Assembly: GCA_037951165.1 (NCBI GenBank)
Contig: JBBDHG010000456.1
Coordinates: 341,001-405,000 of the forward strand
Length of the DNA: 64,000 nucleotides
Direction of reading: 5' to 3'
From: Lophius americanus
Lineage: Eukaryota > Chordata > Actinopteri > Lophiiformes > Lophiidae
Both the position numbers and the translations under genes were made by a program. Positions 58,651 through 64,000 of this stretch are shown one piece after another. The notes under the pieces are model-generated. The model was given only the letters and a program-made list of their open reading frames with translations. It did no database searches and was not told the DNA's origin. Position 1 is the first letter of the stretch. Every line of letters starts with the position of its first letter.

Positions 58651-61600
58651 ATGTGTTCATGAGAGATTGGGTTTTTCTGCGTTAGGTGAGATGATCAGGC
58701 GTGTGAAAATGGAAGCTTTCCGCAGTAATGTGAAAATGTTGGTTTTCCCATCCAAAGTCAGCGGGTGGGTCGCTCTGCTCTGTCTCACCAGAACACACAG
58801 ACAGATTCCAGCTTCTCCGATCCGCCTTCCCACTGCCGGCTGTCGGCTGGTTGGCATGTCCTGCGTGTTTGTCTTGCTAGCGGAGCGGCGAGAGGATGGC
58901 GATGTCGTTTTCATTCCGGCCCCCTCTATTAATCCGACGCTCCTCAGCCCATGAGAAGAATCTTACGTCCACTCAGAGCGCGGCATTGTGGGAATTGCAG
59001 CATTTCTTTTTTTATAACCGTGATGAAAAACCAAAGTGTCCCAGTGGTTCTGTTGGTCTACGGTAGATATTCCCCACTGGAGCAGAAAGCGCGTTTCTGT
59101 CGCCGTCCTCCGTGTTTACGTCTGTAAGGTCTGGACCCCAGCAGAACTCTGGAGGTGAGCCGTGGTATCAGACACCAGGACTTTAGAAGCAGGTACTAAA
59201 ATCCAGAAAGCTGTGAGGTGGGTCTTCCCCGGGTCGGACTGGTTTGTCCTGAACATCCCACAGATGCAGGAATTGGATCGAGATCTGGGAAACTGGAGGT
59301 CAAGTCATGCTGGTGTGTGCCCACGACTCCAGCTGGGGTCAGAGGTCAGAGGTCACTCTGACTGGTCTACAGCTACGCAGGCCCATATTCTGCAATCTGT
59401 GGTGTCACTGTGTGCTCCGACACCTTTTCACCAGAACCAGCATCAACCTTTATCAGCAGCTCCACTGGAGGTTAGACACCATCGGATCAAAGAGGTTCCG
59501 TCCCTCGTTCTCCAGTTTTCCTCCTGGAAGTAAATGTTTGCAGTAAAAGTTAGTTTTTTATCAGTATTTCGGGACATTGACTCGACAAACGGCGACTCCT
59601 GGATCTGGACTACTTGAGCCTTGATGATCCAGTCTCTAATTCCGCTTTCATCACTGTGCAAGTTGCCAGAATCTGTGGAAGCTCAGCAGAACCTTCTGGC
59701 TCGCTCTCTCGCTCGCTCGCTCGCTCTCTCTCTTTCCCAGCAGGTCGTTTGGATGTAAACCTCTAAACCGTATCCCGTATGATTTATAATCAAAGATTGG
59801 TGTTTTTGTTTTCCCTCCTCCCTGATTTATTAGCGTCCAGCTGCAAAGCAGTAGAGCCCGCTCTGGTATTATGGGTAATTTTGGGAAGTCTGGCCGGTCT
59901 GATTCGAAGCTGGAGGTCAGAGCAGCTGAGAGAAATATGGCCCTCAGACGTTTTTATGAAGTTTTGGTTCTGTTCTCATCGTGTTAGTGTTGGTCCTCGT
60001 GTGAATTCCTCCAGACCTGCAGAGTTTTTTCTCAGGGAGGTTTTATGAAAATGTGAAACCAGACAAATTAATCAACCAAACTCCACACGGTGTAGATGAT
60101 GAAAAACACTTTCTTGGCATCTGAGCGCACACATTTCAGCGCCGGGATCAGAGGTGTGTTGTTAAATCTTCTCAGATCAGATCTGATCCCTGGACCACAG
60201 CGGGATGAAATCAACACGGCCGGATTCTCCGGGACGGCCCTGAAGGGGCCGCGAGGCGGGAAATCGCAGCGGCGGACTCTCGCACAACCAGAACAGCTGC
60301 AACGCAAACTTCGCCGTCGCTCACCGCCGAGGTCTTCTGTGTGTTTGCAGCGGGAGCAGGAGAACGCCATGGCCCACCTGAAGAAGCAGCAGGAGGAGCT
60401 CGAGGCCATGAGGCTGCGTTACCTAGCAACCGAGCAGAAGGAGGCGGTCCAGCAGGACAGGCAGGAGCTGGACGACATCAGGAACGAAATCAACAGGTAC
60501 GTGGTCGTGCGTGGTCGTACGTGGTCGCGCGTGGTCGCACGCGGTCGTACGTGGCTGGAAATTAAAATAAATAAATAATTTGGCCTGGAAGAGGACGTGT
60601 CTGCAGACTGACCTTGTGCACTTTGAGGAGGAGGGTTGGACTGGCGAAAAACTCCAAGGATTACAACTGGAGAGGTCAGAGGTCAGTTGAGTATTGGGGT
60701 CAGAAAGTGGCCCTGACCCCCACCAACACCAGCTGTTTGGGAGGGTAGCAAGAAGAATGCCGTAGAGAAAAGCACCTCGGACCCACTGTGAAGTCGGGTT
60801 GTGGACCTCGGAACCTGAAGGAGGTGGAGAGGTTCTGTGTGGAGGAATGGTCTCAGATCTTCTCCACGTGTCCTCAGAGACTCGGGCTGTTACTGTGGCA
60901 AAGGGGGCGGAGTTAAACATGAGGTGCCAGTAATTCTGTCTCACATGTTTTAGATTTTGTTGTTTTGTTTAGAATGTCGTGTTTGTTTGTTTACTCGAGG
61001 TGGAGGTTAGATTTATGGGAATAATCTGGATTTAAGACGTCTGTTTTGGACCATAAAGACATTTTTTCTGCGTCTCATTTTACTCGGAGGTTGAAAGTAA
61101 CCCAGAACAAAGACTTTCTCATCGGTTCAAAGACAAACAAATCTGGTGAAGTTGTGAGTTTAAGGCTGAAAAGCTTCAATAATAATGGTAATAAAAATAA
61201 TCTGAAAACTGATACTTCCCAAAGATCATCAGTGTCAAAACTCCGAGGGAGAAACTCTTCAAATTCTACCACAGAATGTCTGTCAGGGTCCGGTTCAGTC
61301 GTTGGTTCCATAAAAACACAGACTGCTGGTGAAAATCCTCTCTCGGATTTTCTCGTCGCCAGGGCGACTACGACAAGTTGTAATTAATGGTAACCTGAGC
61401 GGAACGCCACTCTGAGGCCGGCGCTGACCAGAACTGTTACAAGTCGGGCCGAGTGCAGCTGTGTTCTGGCACTGATGGTGTACCACATCTGGCCCATACG
61501 CCACACATACCAGAACATTATGACCACGAATTACAGGATGTAAGGTTTCCCGGCAGAGCGTTGGCCACGGCTTCACACTCGGTCCCCCGGGTCGTCCCTC

Positions 61601-62089
61601 TGTGGGATCAGGAAATAAGTCCCGTGGTTCTGGAGGTTCTATGACTCATTAACTATTTGTTGCTCGCATCGTCATGTCTAGCCGTTTTTCCTGCTTCCGA
61701 CATCAAATCAAGGACAAATTCTTTACTTCCTGCCTACCGGCGGGTAACAACCGTAATGACATCATCAATGTTCACCTGTCAGTGGTTATAATGTTATGGC
61801 AGAGAGAGAGAGAGAGAGCGAGAGATTGTTTCTGACATCTAAGACTTTTCCCCCTCATGCCGCGCCTCTCAGGTTAAAACAGCAGGAGGAAACATCAGGC
61901 CCCGCCTCATCCTCGCGTGGCCCCGCCCCCGCTCAGAGCGTGAACGAGAGCGCCGACGATCACCTGGGCCACCTCTTAGAGGAGCGGGACTCTCTGCTGA
62001 GGACCGGCGTCTACACGCATGACGACTGGATCGTCGCCGAGCTCAACCGGCAGATTCAGAACGTGATGACCGACAGAGGGACCCGCTGA
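39628..62089 (+). CDS. cep120: Centrosomal protein of 120 kDa (complete, 20 coding exons)
   Basis: The joined exons 39628-39676, 40920-41076, 42357-42468, 43965-44109, 44262-44398, 45139-45336, 45416-45631, 45731-45977, 46061-46250, 46350-46499, 48068-48250, 48321-48417, 49427-49609, 49692-49781, 49971-50063, 50600-50794, 50885-51007, 51466-51564, 60351-60496 and 61873-62089 total 3027 nt. They encode 1008 residues, against 986 in human CEP120. All introns are GT-AG and all phases agree. Residues ~1-600 cover the three C2-type domains, with a proline-rich linker at ~340-440. Residues ~670-940 form the C-terminal coiled coil (EWKRRDREREALVKKK, YKQQWGRALKELARFK). CEP120 is a daughter-centriole-enriched factor that works with CPAP, SPICE1 and Talpid3 in centriole duplication, elongation and ciliogenesis. 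The residues matching human V194 and A199 (Joubert-syndrome positions, in SVTVAFAT) are conserved. The start ATG has A at -3 and G at +4. Confidence 0.96.
39677..40919. other. cep120 intron 1
   Basis: No additional exon is seen. It contains short (TA)n at about 40608-40636 and (GATA)/(GA)-rich patches. Confidence 0.6.
40920..41076 (+). CDS. cep120: cep120 exon 2
   Basis: The acceptor is ctttacaag and the donor CACAG|gtctgc (phase 2). It encodes RQFPKRPQLCLVVQASFNGE, then QLATDPVEHRDQPQFSTELA and WELDRRTLHQHR, part of the first C2 domain. Confidence 0.95.
41872..41932. repeat. Overlapping palindromes (AACAAGG/CCTTGTT)
   Basis: Arms ccttgttcctttgatg and catcaaaggaacaagg flank a 7-nt loop (41892-41930). 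A third arm, aagaacaagg, upstream can compete for the first. It sits in cep120 intron 2 at the head of a dispersed repeat copy. Confidence 0.85.
41966..42090 (+). repeat. Dispersed repeat 'CCCCCAAAGGAACAT' copy 2
   Basis: gtctaccgac..., then ctctgttcagcccactcagt and cccccaaaggaacataaaa, collinear with 1018-1165. Confidence 0.6.
42357..42468 (+). CDS. cep120: cep120 exon 3
   Basis: The acceptor is ctacaacag and the donor ACCG|gtacgc (phase 0). It encodes LQRTPIKLQCFTADSGNKKE and NIGYIVLDLRSVQEVRP, the end of C2A. The following intron begins with a long TG-rich array. Confidence 0.95.
42491..43898. repeat. 1.4-kb (TG)n-rich array in cep120 intron 3
   Basis: TG dinucleotides are interrupted by tatccg, tacccg, tctgtcgg and tttgtatg words, with a higher-order period visible after 43100. 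It starts about 25 bp after the exon 3 donor. The long Cys/Val frames on + and Thr/His frames on - (up to 563 codons) are artefacts. Confidence 0.97.
43965..44109 (+). CDS. cep120: cep120 exon 4
   Basis: The acceptor is cctgtttccag and the donor ATCAG|gttcgc (phase 1). It encodes EPRWYPLLSSKYTKQKPALL, then LSVALENDTKPS and FKAKKAPPRSG. Confidence 0.95.
44262..44398 (+). CDS. cep120: cep120 exon 5
   Basis: The acceptor is ttctcctgtag and the donor GAGCAG|gtgagg (phase 0). It encodes DQGYHQVGPPDLCSDIFILS followed by VTVAFATKLEQ. The two positions altered in human Joubert syndrome (V194, A199) are V190 and A195 in this protein. Confidence 0.95.
44570..44800. other. cep120 intron 5: AT-rich stretch
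   Basis: No exon is seen; a LINE fragment follows. Confidence 0.4.
44810..45005 (+). mobile_element. LINE reverse-transcriptase fragment in cep120 intron 5
   Basis: One frame codes CGVPQGSVLVPLLFSRHMLP, a reverse-transcriptase motif of non-LTR elements. It is followed by the acaggttcagtcacattttt tail shared with two other fragments. Confidence 0.7.
45139..45336 (+). CDS. cep120: cep120 exon 6
   Basis: The acceptor is ttcctccag and the donor TTAGAG|gtgaga (phase 0). It encodes LIPSTMKL, FFFFYSLLGNDITSEPFSNL and SPDFEPERASVRIRSSQRVL, the strongly conserved second C2 region. Confidence 0.95.
45416..45631 (+). CDS. cep120: cep120 exon 7
   Basis: The acceptor is tcctccccag and the donor CTGCAG|gtacgc (phase 0). 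It encodes IHLCCGDHSLGSASVSLW, VEGAFVLQPPERVKQVLP and GVSVTLRREEVPLQ. The preceding intron is only 79 nt. Confidence 0.95.
45731..45977 (+). CDS. cep120: cep120 exon 8 (proline-rich linker)
   Basis: The acceptor is tcttctccag and the donor GCTGCAG|gtgagg (phase 1). It encodes a low-complexity proline/serine linker, then TESEVESLLEEVQRGKEQAG, where TESEVESL matches human. It lies between the second and third C2 domains. Confidence 0.92.
46061..46250 (+). CDS. cep120: cep120 exon 9
   Basis: The acceptor is gtgtgtccag and the donor CTCCG|gtgaga (phase 2). It encodes a variable Ala/Gly-rich stretch, then ISIPSSAHHYCFTLDLRSLG and THPIAATLR, the start of the third C2 domain. Confidence 0.94.
46350..46499 (+). 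CDS. cep120: cep120 exon 10
   Basis: The acceptor is gggtttcag and the donor CTCAG|gtagac (phase 2). It encodes RYSYQFFGSLAPIMTNPPVE, then LHRNMEVSLPQSYCAFDFAA and LPQHLQDTFLR. A CA-rich array begins within a few bases of the donor. Confidence 0.95.
46504..47368. repeat. 0.86-kb (CA)n-rich array in cep120 intron 10
   Basis: CA dinucleotides are interrupted by gcacaga, cccatata and actcacg words. It starts about five bases after the exon 10 donor and is complementary in kind to the TG-rich array of intron 3. Confidence 0.97.
47369..48067. other. cep120 intron 10, remainder
   Basis: AT-rich with no exon. A CTCF-like motif (ccagcaggtggtgcc, 14 of 15) lies at 47730-47744. Confidence 0.5.
47730..47744 (+). 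promoter_or_regulatory. CTCF-like motif
   Basis: One mismatch to CCASYAGRKGGCRSY; intronic. Confidence 0.35.
48068..48250 (+). CDS. cep120: cep120 exon 11
   Basis: The acceptor is ggtgctgcag and the donor CAGAG|gtaggg (phase 2). It encodes VPLVVEVWHRDGTSRDQLIG, RASIQLSRLLSAEKRR and NWRRAHQERVPVVQN. Confidence 0.94.
48321..48417 (+). CDS. cep120: cep120 exon 12
   Basis: The acceptor is tgtggtccag and the donor TCACAG|gtgaga (phase 0). It encodes GEKVAQLSYEATLDDLGLVR and TTEVVVSDSSQ. The preceding intron is 70 nt. Confidence 0.94.
48450..48505. repeat. (TA/TTATA)n microsatellite
   Basis: Imperfect ttata/atata repeats. Confidence 0.85.
48745..49073. repeat. (CCTT)n array
   Basis: A pyrimidine tract that becomes pure ccttccttcctt from about 48950. 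It is non-coding; the minus-strand Lys/Glu/Gly/Arg frame is an artefact. Confidence 0.95.
49198..49330. mobile_element. Tc1-like 3' end fragment
   Basis: tgatcagccataacattaca is followed by accaccctctggctagtgtg and caggtcccgtctgtg, which is the opposite (3') end of the Tc1-like family rather than the 5' end seen elsewhere. Confidence 0.6.
49427..49609 (+). CDS. cep120: cep120 exon 13
   Basis: The acceptor is tcctcgtcag and the donor GATCAG|gtctga, a weak donor (phase 0). It encodes a Pro/Ala-rich stretch, then RDTLEYRKALELEMWKEEQE and DLFDDQ, where the C-terminal coiled coil begins. Confidence 0.93.
49692..49781 (+). CDS. cep120: cep120 exon 14
   Basis: The acceptor is tttgtttcag and the donor AAGAAG|gtggag (phase 0). 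It encodes LRKKELSHMQALAEEWKRRD followed by REREALVKKK, nearly identical to human. The 189-nt intron after it is a multiple of three and stays open until its own terminal TAG. Confidence 0.94.
49815..49930. repeat. 12-bp minisatellite in cep120 intron 14
   Basis: Repeats of caatgtttcctc/caatgtttccct. The intron remains open in frame with exon 14. Confidence 0.9.
49971..50063 (+). CDS. cep120: cep120 exon 15
   Basis: The acceptor is ccgcatgtag and the donor CTGGAG|gtcaga (phase 0). It encodes EVEYGALEEQLQKTLSDLER and REKQLAEAELE of the coiled coil. Confidence 0.93.
50064..50599. other. cep120 intron 15
   Basis: No exon is seen. A solo Tc1-like terminal repeat remnant (ggttataatcttatggctga) lies at 50391-50410. 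Confidence 0.5.
50600..50794 (+). CDS. cep120: cep120 exon 16
   Basis: The acceptor is gacgtgtgcag and the donor CAGCAG|gtaccg (phase 0). It encodes QRLQRELQAEQEITLKQLR, HQLKLRELQDSGRRLQQD and DKVRLMEEERARLLQQ, a regular coiled coil. Confidence 0.93.
50885..51007 (+). CDS. cep120: cep120 exon 17
   Basis: The acceptor is tgccctcag and the donor GAGAAG|gtggtt (phase 0). It encodes YKQLEKEFQLYREQQNLRPE and VRLQSEINILTLEK, which aligns with human YKILEKEFQQFKDQQ and RLQSEINLLTLEK. Confidence 0.95.
51195..51330 (+). mobile_element. LINE reverse-transcriptase fragment in cep120 intron 17
   Basis: One frame codes GVPQGLILGPSLFNM then stops; the downstream ataaaccggttcagtcacat is shared with the other two fragments. 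Confidence 0.65.
51466..51564 (+). CDS. cep120: cep120 exon 18
   Basis: The acceptor is gttgtgaag and the donor AAACAG|gtaccg (phase 0). It encodes VELERKLESTTKSKLHYKQQ and WGRALKELARFKQ, almost invariant in CEP120. The next intron, 8.8 kb, is the largest of the gene. Confidence 0.95.
51565..52840. other. cep120 intron 18, first part
   Basis: No exon is seen. It has a (TG)n tract at about 51603-51622 and a short (AAT)n near 52227-52250. Confidence 0.5.
52848..53108. repeat. 12-bp minisatellite (CTCTGTCCCGAC)
   Basis: Tandem units of cctctgaccctac, ctctgtcccgac and gatgtctgtccag run for about 260 bp. Both strands are open (Thr-Ser-Asp-Pro / Gly-Ser-Glu-Val repeats); not a gene. Confidence 0.9.
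53190..53346. repeat. (TC)n/(TG)n compound microsatellite
   Basis: TC tracts with tgtgtc interruptions end in a (TG)n run. A CA-rich tract at 53452-53520 lies about 105 bp downstream in inverted relation. Confidence 0.93.
53452..53520. repeat. (CA)n microsatellite
   Basis: A CA tract with cgcaca and ccaaacag interruptions. Confidence 0.9.
53620..54119. repeat. Pyrimidine-rich stretch ending in (CCT)n
   Basis: About 480 bp is mostly C+T on the + strand, with 11-12 TCC units at 54085-54119. Confidence 0.8.
54120..55070. other. Candidate conserved non-coding region in cep120 intron 18
   Basis: Complex single-copy-looking sequence without coding signal (gtgatttatgcagcactaag, cccattaatcatccttggg, gagaattaatatcccgccgg). 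Function is unknown; a comparison with other fish would decide. Confidence 0.25.
55071..55680. mobile_element. Foldback Tc1 derivative with minisatellite
   Basis: The left arm reads gccataacattacgaccact through gcaggaaaaatagacaagat and actgggtcagagcatctccg. The right arm is the same 5' end in inverse orientation (gtggtctttgtcagaatccc ... ggttataatattatgg). The right arm carries nine 32-bp units. Two 5' halves head to head, with no 3' half, make this a foldback structure. Confidence 0.7.
55360..55635. repeat. 32-bp Tc1-derived minisatellite, 9 units
   Basis: cactgacagg recurs about every 32 bp (55360, 55392, 55424 ...). The unit is cactgacaggtaaccaggta then atatatcccccc, which equals the 41-bp unit minus the ccatggtaa-like 9 bp. 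Confidence 0.9.
55681..56600. other. cep120 intron 18, middle part
   Basis: No exon is seen. It has a short (GCC)n near 55962-55976. Confidence 0.4.
56611..56844 (-). mobile_element. Retroelement fragment (Penelope-like?)
   Basis: The minus-strand frame encodes IVIPYAAGVSEELLRIFSEH NVPVHFKAS. This resembles the IPYV-G-SE-L-R-F...FKP segment that precedes the GIY-YIG endonuclease in Penelope-like fish elements. It is short, isolated and not intact; the assignment is from pattern memory. Confidence 0.4.
56945..57160 (-). mobile_element. Tc1-like 5' fragment
   Basis: The minus strand reads cataactttacgaccatcgac aggtgaaatc, then gcaggaaaaatgtgcaagcg, taaagatctgagtgacttca and acagggaccagatgataaag, matching the leader and first transposase codons of Tc1-like elements, with frame breaks. 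Confidence 0.7.
57161..58570. other. cep120 intron 18: no exon seen
   Basis: Mixed sequence. 58440-58560 (gcatgtttgtttttgttgta attagctttaaaac) is a weak conserved non-coding candidate. Confidence 0.35.
58572..58646. repeat. (TG)n microsatellite
   Basis: About 37 uninterrupted TG units. Confidence 0.97.
58647..59104. other. cep120 intron 18: no exon seen
   Basis: No recognisable element. Confidence 0.4.
59105..59480 (-). mobile_element. Tc1-like 3' half, decayed
   Basis: The plus strand shows the inverse of the transposase C-terminal region (gtggtatcagacaccaggac, aacatcccacagatgcagga, ggatcgagatctgggaaact, ggaggtcaagtca). It is followed by the inverse of an internal block (tgtgctccgacaccttttca, agaaccagcatcaacctttat). 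An internal deletion joins these two. No open frame remains. Confidence 0.7.
59481..60350. other. cep120 intron 18, last part
   Basis: No exon before exon 19. A (GCTC)n-like tract lies at about 59700-59733. Confidence 0.5.
60351..60496 (+). CDS. cep120: cep120 exon 19
   Basis: The acceptor is gtgtttgcag and the donor CAACAG|gtacgt (phase 2). It encodes REQENAMAHLKKQQEELEAM, RLRYLATEQKEAVQQDRQEL and DDIRNEINR. The donor sits in a 10-bp tandem repeat. Confidence 0.95.
60497..60556 (+). repeat. 10-bp tandem repeat of a 5' splice site
   Basis: Six 10-bp units (gtacgtggtc, gtgcgtggtc, gtacgtggtc, gcgcgtggtc, gcacgcggtc, gtacgtggct) begin exactly at the exon 19 donor. Perfect GTACGT donors recur at 60517 and 60547. 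Confidence 0.9.
60557..61559. other. cep120 intron 19: no exon seen
   Basis: No coding signal. 61440-61540 may be decayed Tc1 sequence continuous with the fragment downstream. Confidence 0.45.
61560..61800 (-). mobile_element. Tc1-like 5' fragment in cep120 intron 19
   Basis: The minus strand reads gccataacattataaccact gacaggtgaa, then ccgccggtaggcaggaagta and gcaggaaaaacggctagaca. It ends about 70 bp before the terminal exon. Confidence 0.7.
61873..62089 (+). CDS. cep120: cep120 exon 20 (terminal)
   Basis: The acceptor is gcgcctctcag. It encodes LKQQEETSGPASSSRG, then a conserved tail DDHLGHLLEERDSLLRTGVY, THDDWIVAELNRQIQNV, ending with TGA. It aligns with human [20 protein letters not shown] and DRIISELDRQI. 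Confidence 0.95.
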
Positions 62090-62470
62090 CGGACGCCAGA
62101 GCCGACCAATCGGAGACGAGAGCGCTGGTAAACGACGGGCGTTTGTGTCACTTGTGTTTTAAATAAGAAACGTTTATCATGGCGCCCCCACGGGTCAAAG
62201 GTCATCAGGTGGACTGAATGAATTGATATGTTTTTCTGTAAATAAGGAACCTTTTATTTATTTTCTGTTGTAGATACGAAGTATTTAAGTTTAGGATTAA
62301 ACCTTTGATGTAGCAGCTCAGAGAATCGGACGCGTGTTTTTATCTAAGTTATTTCAGAAGTTTAGAAACTTAGACTATTAAAAAAAAGATCTTAAACGTC
62401 CAGGTCTGTTTCTTTCTTTTGTCTGTTATGTTCTTCTTATTGGCTAATAAATGTTTTATGTTAATTAAAT
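62090..62470 (+). other. cep120 3' UTR
   Basis: A short non-coding stretch follows the stop codon. It is AT-rich toward its end and finishes with the polyadenylation signal at 62446. Confidence 0.7.
62446..62451 (+). terminator. cep120 polyadenylation signal AATAAA
   Basis: A canonical AATAAA lies about 360 nt after the stop codon, followed by T-rich sequence (atgttttatgtt). No other canonical signal is seen between 62090 and 62446. Confidence 0.7.
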
Positions 62471-62570
62471 ACGCGTTCTTGACTTTTCTTAGTAAATTTG
62501 TCACGAAGAGAAACAATCAACCACAATACTCAAATAAAAAGACATTTAAAAAAGTAAAAATCAGAGTAAT

Positions 62571-63065
62571 ACCTGTCAGTGGGTTGGTTATATTACCTGG
62601 TTACCATGGTTACCTGTCAGTGGGTGGGTTATATTACCTGGTTACCATGGTTACCTGTCAGTGGGTGGGTTATATTACCTGGTTACCATGGTTACCTGTC
62701 AGTGGGTGGGTTATATTACCTGGTTACCATGGTTACCTGTCAGTGGGTGGGTTATATTACCTGGTTACCATGGTTACCTGTCAGTGGGTGGGATATATTA
62801 CCTGGCTACCTGTCAGTGGGTGGGATATATTACCTGGTTACCTGTCAGTGGGTGGGATATATTACCTGGTTACCTGTCAGTGGGTGGGATATATTACCTG
62901 GTTACCTGTCAGTGGGTGGGTTATATTACCTGGTTAACATGGTTACCTGTCAGTGGGTGGGTTATATTACCTGGTTAACATGGTTACCTGTCAGTGGGTG
63001 GGTTATATTACCTGGTTAACATGGTTACCTGTCAGTGGGTGGGATATATTACCTGGTTACCTGCG
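62571..63065. repeat. 41/32-bp Tc1-derived minisatellite, 13 units
   Basis: acctgtcagt recurs 13 times. Units are 41 bp (with ggttaccatggtt or ggttaacatggtt) or 32 bp (without those 9 bp), so both unit forms seen singly at 7.6 and 55.4 kb are combined here in reverse orientation. Confidence 0.93.
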
Positions 63066-63185
63066 TGAAATGGTCATGGCTAGACGACTGGGTCCGAATC
63101 TCCAGAACTGCAGGTTTTGTCTGGTGCTCCTGGTCCACAGTGGTTAGAACCTACAAGGAAGGAACCGGTTAAAGTCTCTGGATCA
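62571..63185 (+). mobile_element. Tc1-like 5' fragment with expanded minisatellite
   Basis: After the array (62571-63065) the sequence runs on as gtcatggctagacgactggg, tccgaatctccagaactgca, ggttttg, then ccacagtggttagaacctac and aaggaaggaaccggtt. This is the transposase N-terminal region of the Tc1-like family in sense orientation, without an intact frame. The terminal repeat is missing. Confidence 0.75.
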
Positions 63186-63938
63186 ATAAATCTGGTTCAG
63201 ATAGAAAGTGAATGAAAACATTTCTACACTTTCATTAAAAAAAAAATATATCACTATATATTTATCGCTAAGAATTTCATCGAAGGTTATAATCAAAATA
63301 ATAACTAAAAATGGGTCAATTATTTTTAATGATAATTAACACAAAATAACTGAATCAAATATGATTAATGGTATGTTTTTCTTAAATGATATATAAATAT
63401 ATCATATATTTATGCATCATCAAATGATCTGGGTGTGGTGATGAGTTCAGGGACAGTCTGTAAAGTTTCATTGTTTGTTCTGATGAGACTTTTTTTCTAT
63501 CTGACAGCAGGTGGCGCTGCAGTCCCAGAAAAACCTTCAACCGCTGATAAAATGATTGTTGTCATTTTGTCTTTACATTTAATATTTCTAATATTTAAAC
63601 GTATCTTAATATTATTAATCATTATTATTTTAGATTTCCTGCTTTCATTAGTTTTTATTTAACTCATTAAATATCTTAAGAGCCGCCGGAAAGAAGTTTA
63701 AATTTTCCAGAAACTTTTACCATCGACTTCTCGAATTATTTGTTGCGACTTAAATCCGAGATTCTCCCGAAAACGGAAGAAAATAAAAACTGCAAATATG
63801 GAAATAAGTACAAAAAATGTATGAATGAATATATTTACATCCAATACGTATGGATGTATTTGAGTATTTGTGTCGTACGATAGTAGGACATATTTATAAT
63901 ATCATTAAATAATGACAGTGGAATACAAAAAAAAAGTT
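63186..63938. other. Intergenic downstream of cep120
   Basis: AT-rich with no exon. A CTCF-like motif lies at 63504-63518. Confidence 0.5.
63504..63518 (+). promoter_or_regulatory. CTCF-like motif
   Basis: acagcaggtggcgct matches CCASYAGRKGGCRSY at 14 of 15 positions. Confidence 0.4.
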
Positions 63939-64000
63939 GTTGTGTTTTTATAATCGGTTTCCCAGATTATAAAAACACAACAGCTGTGTTTTTATAATCA
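63936..64000. repeat. Palindrome with extra arm at window edge
   Basis: gttgtgtttttataatc and gattataaaaacacaac are perfect inverted arms around a short loop. They are followed by a third arm copy, tgtgtttttataatc, that runs into the window end. Confidence 0.9.

Noticed and set aside
62419..63019. Frames encoding tandem YYLVTMVTCQWVG-type repeats
   Set aside because: Translation of the Tc1-derived minisatellite; the same peptide arises at 7.6 and 55.4 kb.

Overview
This window is vertebrate nuclear DNA, almost certainly from a teleost fish. It holds spliced genes with GT-AG introns and many degenerate Tc1-like transposon ends carrying the fish-typical inverted terminal repeat (TGATCAGCCATAACATTATG-like). 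There are also LINE reverse-transcriptase scraps and a great deal of micro- and minisatellite DNA. No prokaryotic, plasmid, CRISPR or viral gene content is visible.

Two protein-coding genes lie on the + strand. The first is znf608 (zinc finger protein 608). Its N-terminal exon or exons lie upstream of the window, so positions 1-15326 are read as its intron. Coding exons then follow at 15327-15588, 20097-20184, 23385-25852, 26801-27247, 29035-29204 and 29342-29489, with a tentative terminal exon at 34107-34126. The second is cep120 (centrosomal protein 120), which is complete: 20 coding exons from ATG 39628 to TGA 62089. All its splice phases close, giving a 3027-nt CDS (1008 residues), with a polyadenylation signal at 62446. 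The two genes are neighbours in the same order and orientation as human ZNF608 and CEP120, but human CSNK1G3, which lies between them, is absent here. They are not functionally coupled as far as known: one is a nuclear regulator, the other a centriole-assembly factor.

Layout: 1-15.3 kb is a repeat-laden znf608 intron (purine satellite, TA and GGAT arrays, a 51-bp minisatellite, MITEs, Tc1 ends). 15.3-34.1 kb is the znf608 coding region, with a 1.6-kb 9-bp-unit satellite in its last putative intron. 34.1-39.6 kb is the intergenic spacer with a near full-length but decayed Tc1 copy. 39.6-62.1 kb is cep120, whose intron 3 holds 1.4 kb of (TG)n-rich DNA and intron 10 holds 0.86 kb of (CA)n-rich DNA. 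62.5-64 kb is another Tc1-linked minisatellite and a terminal palindrome.

I found no undescribed gene system. The most interesting signals are structural. The same Tc1 subterminal segment has expanded into minisatellites at three separate loci with the same 41-bp and 32-bp unit forms. Long complementary repeats flank cep120 exons 4-10 (circular-RNA potential). A 5' splice site has been tandemly amplified in cep120 intron 19. There is also a near-perfect palindrome of about 97 bp in znf608. Most of the very long open frames are artefacts of simple repeats.
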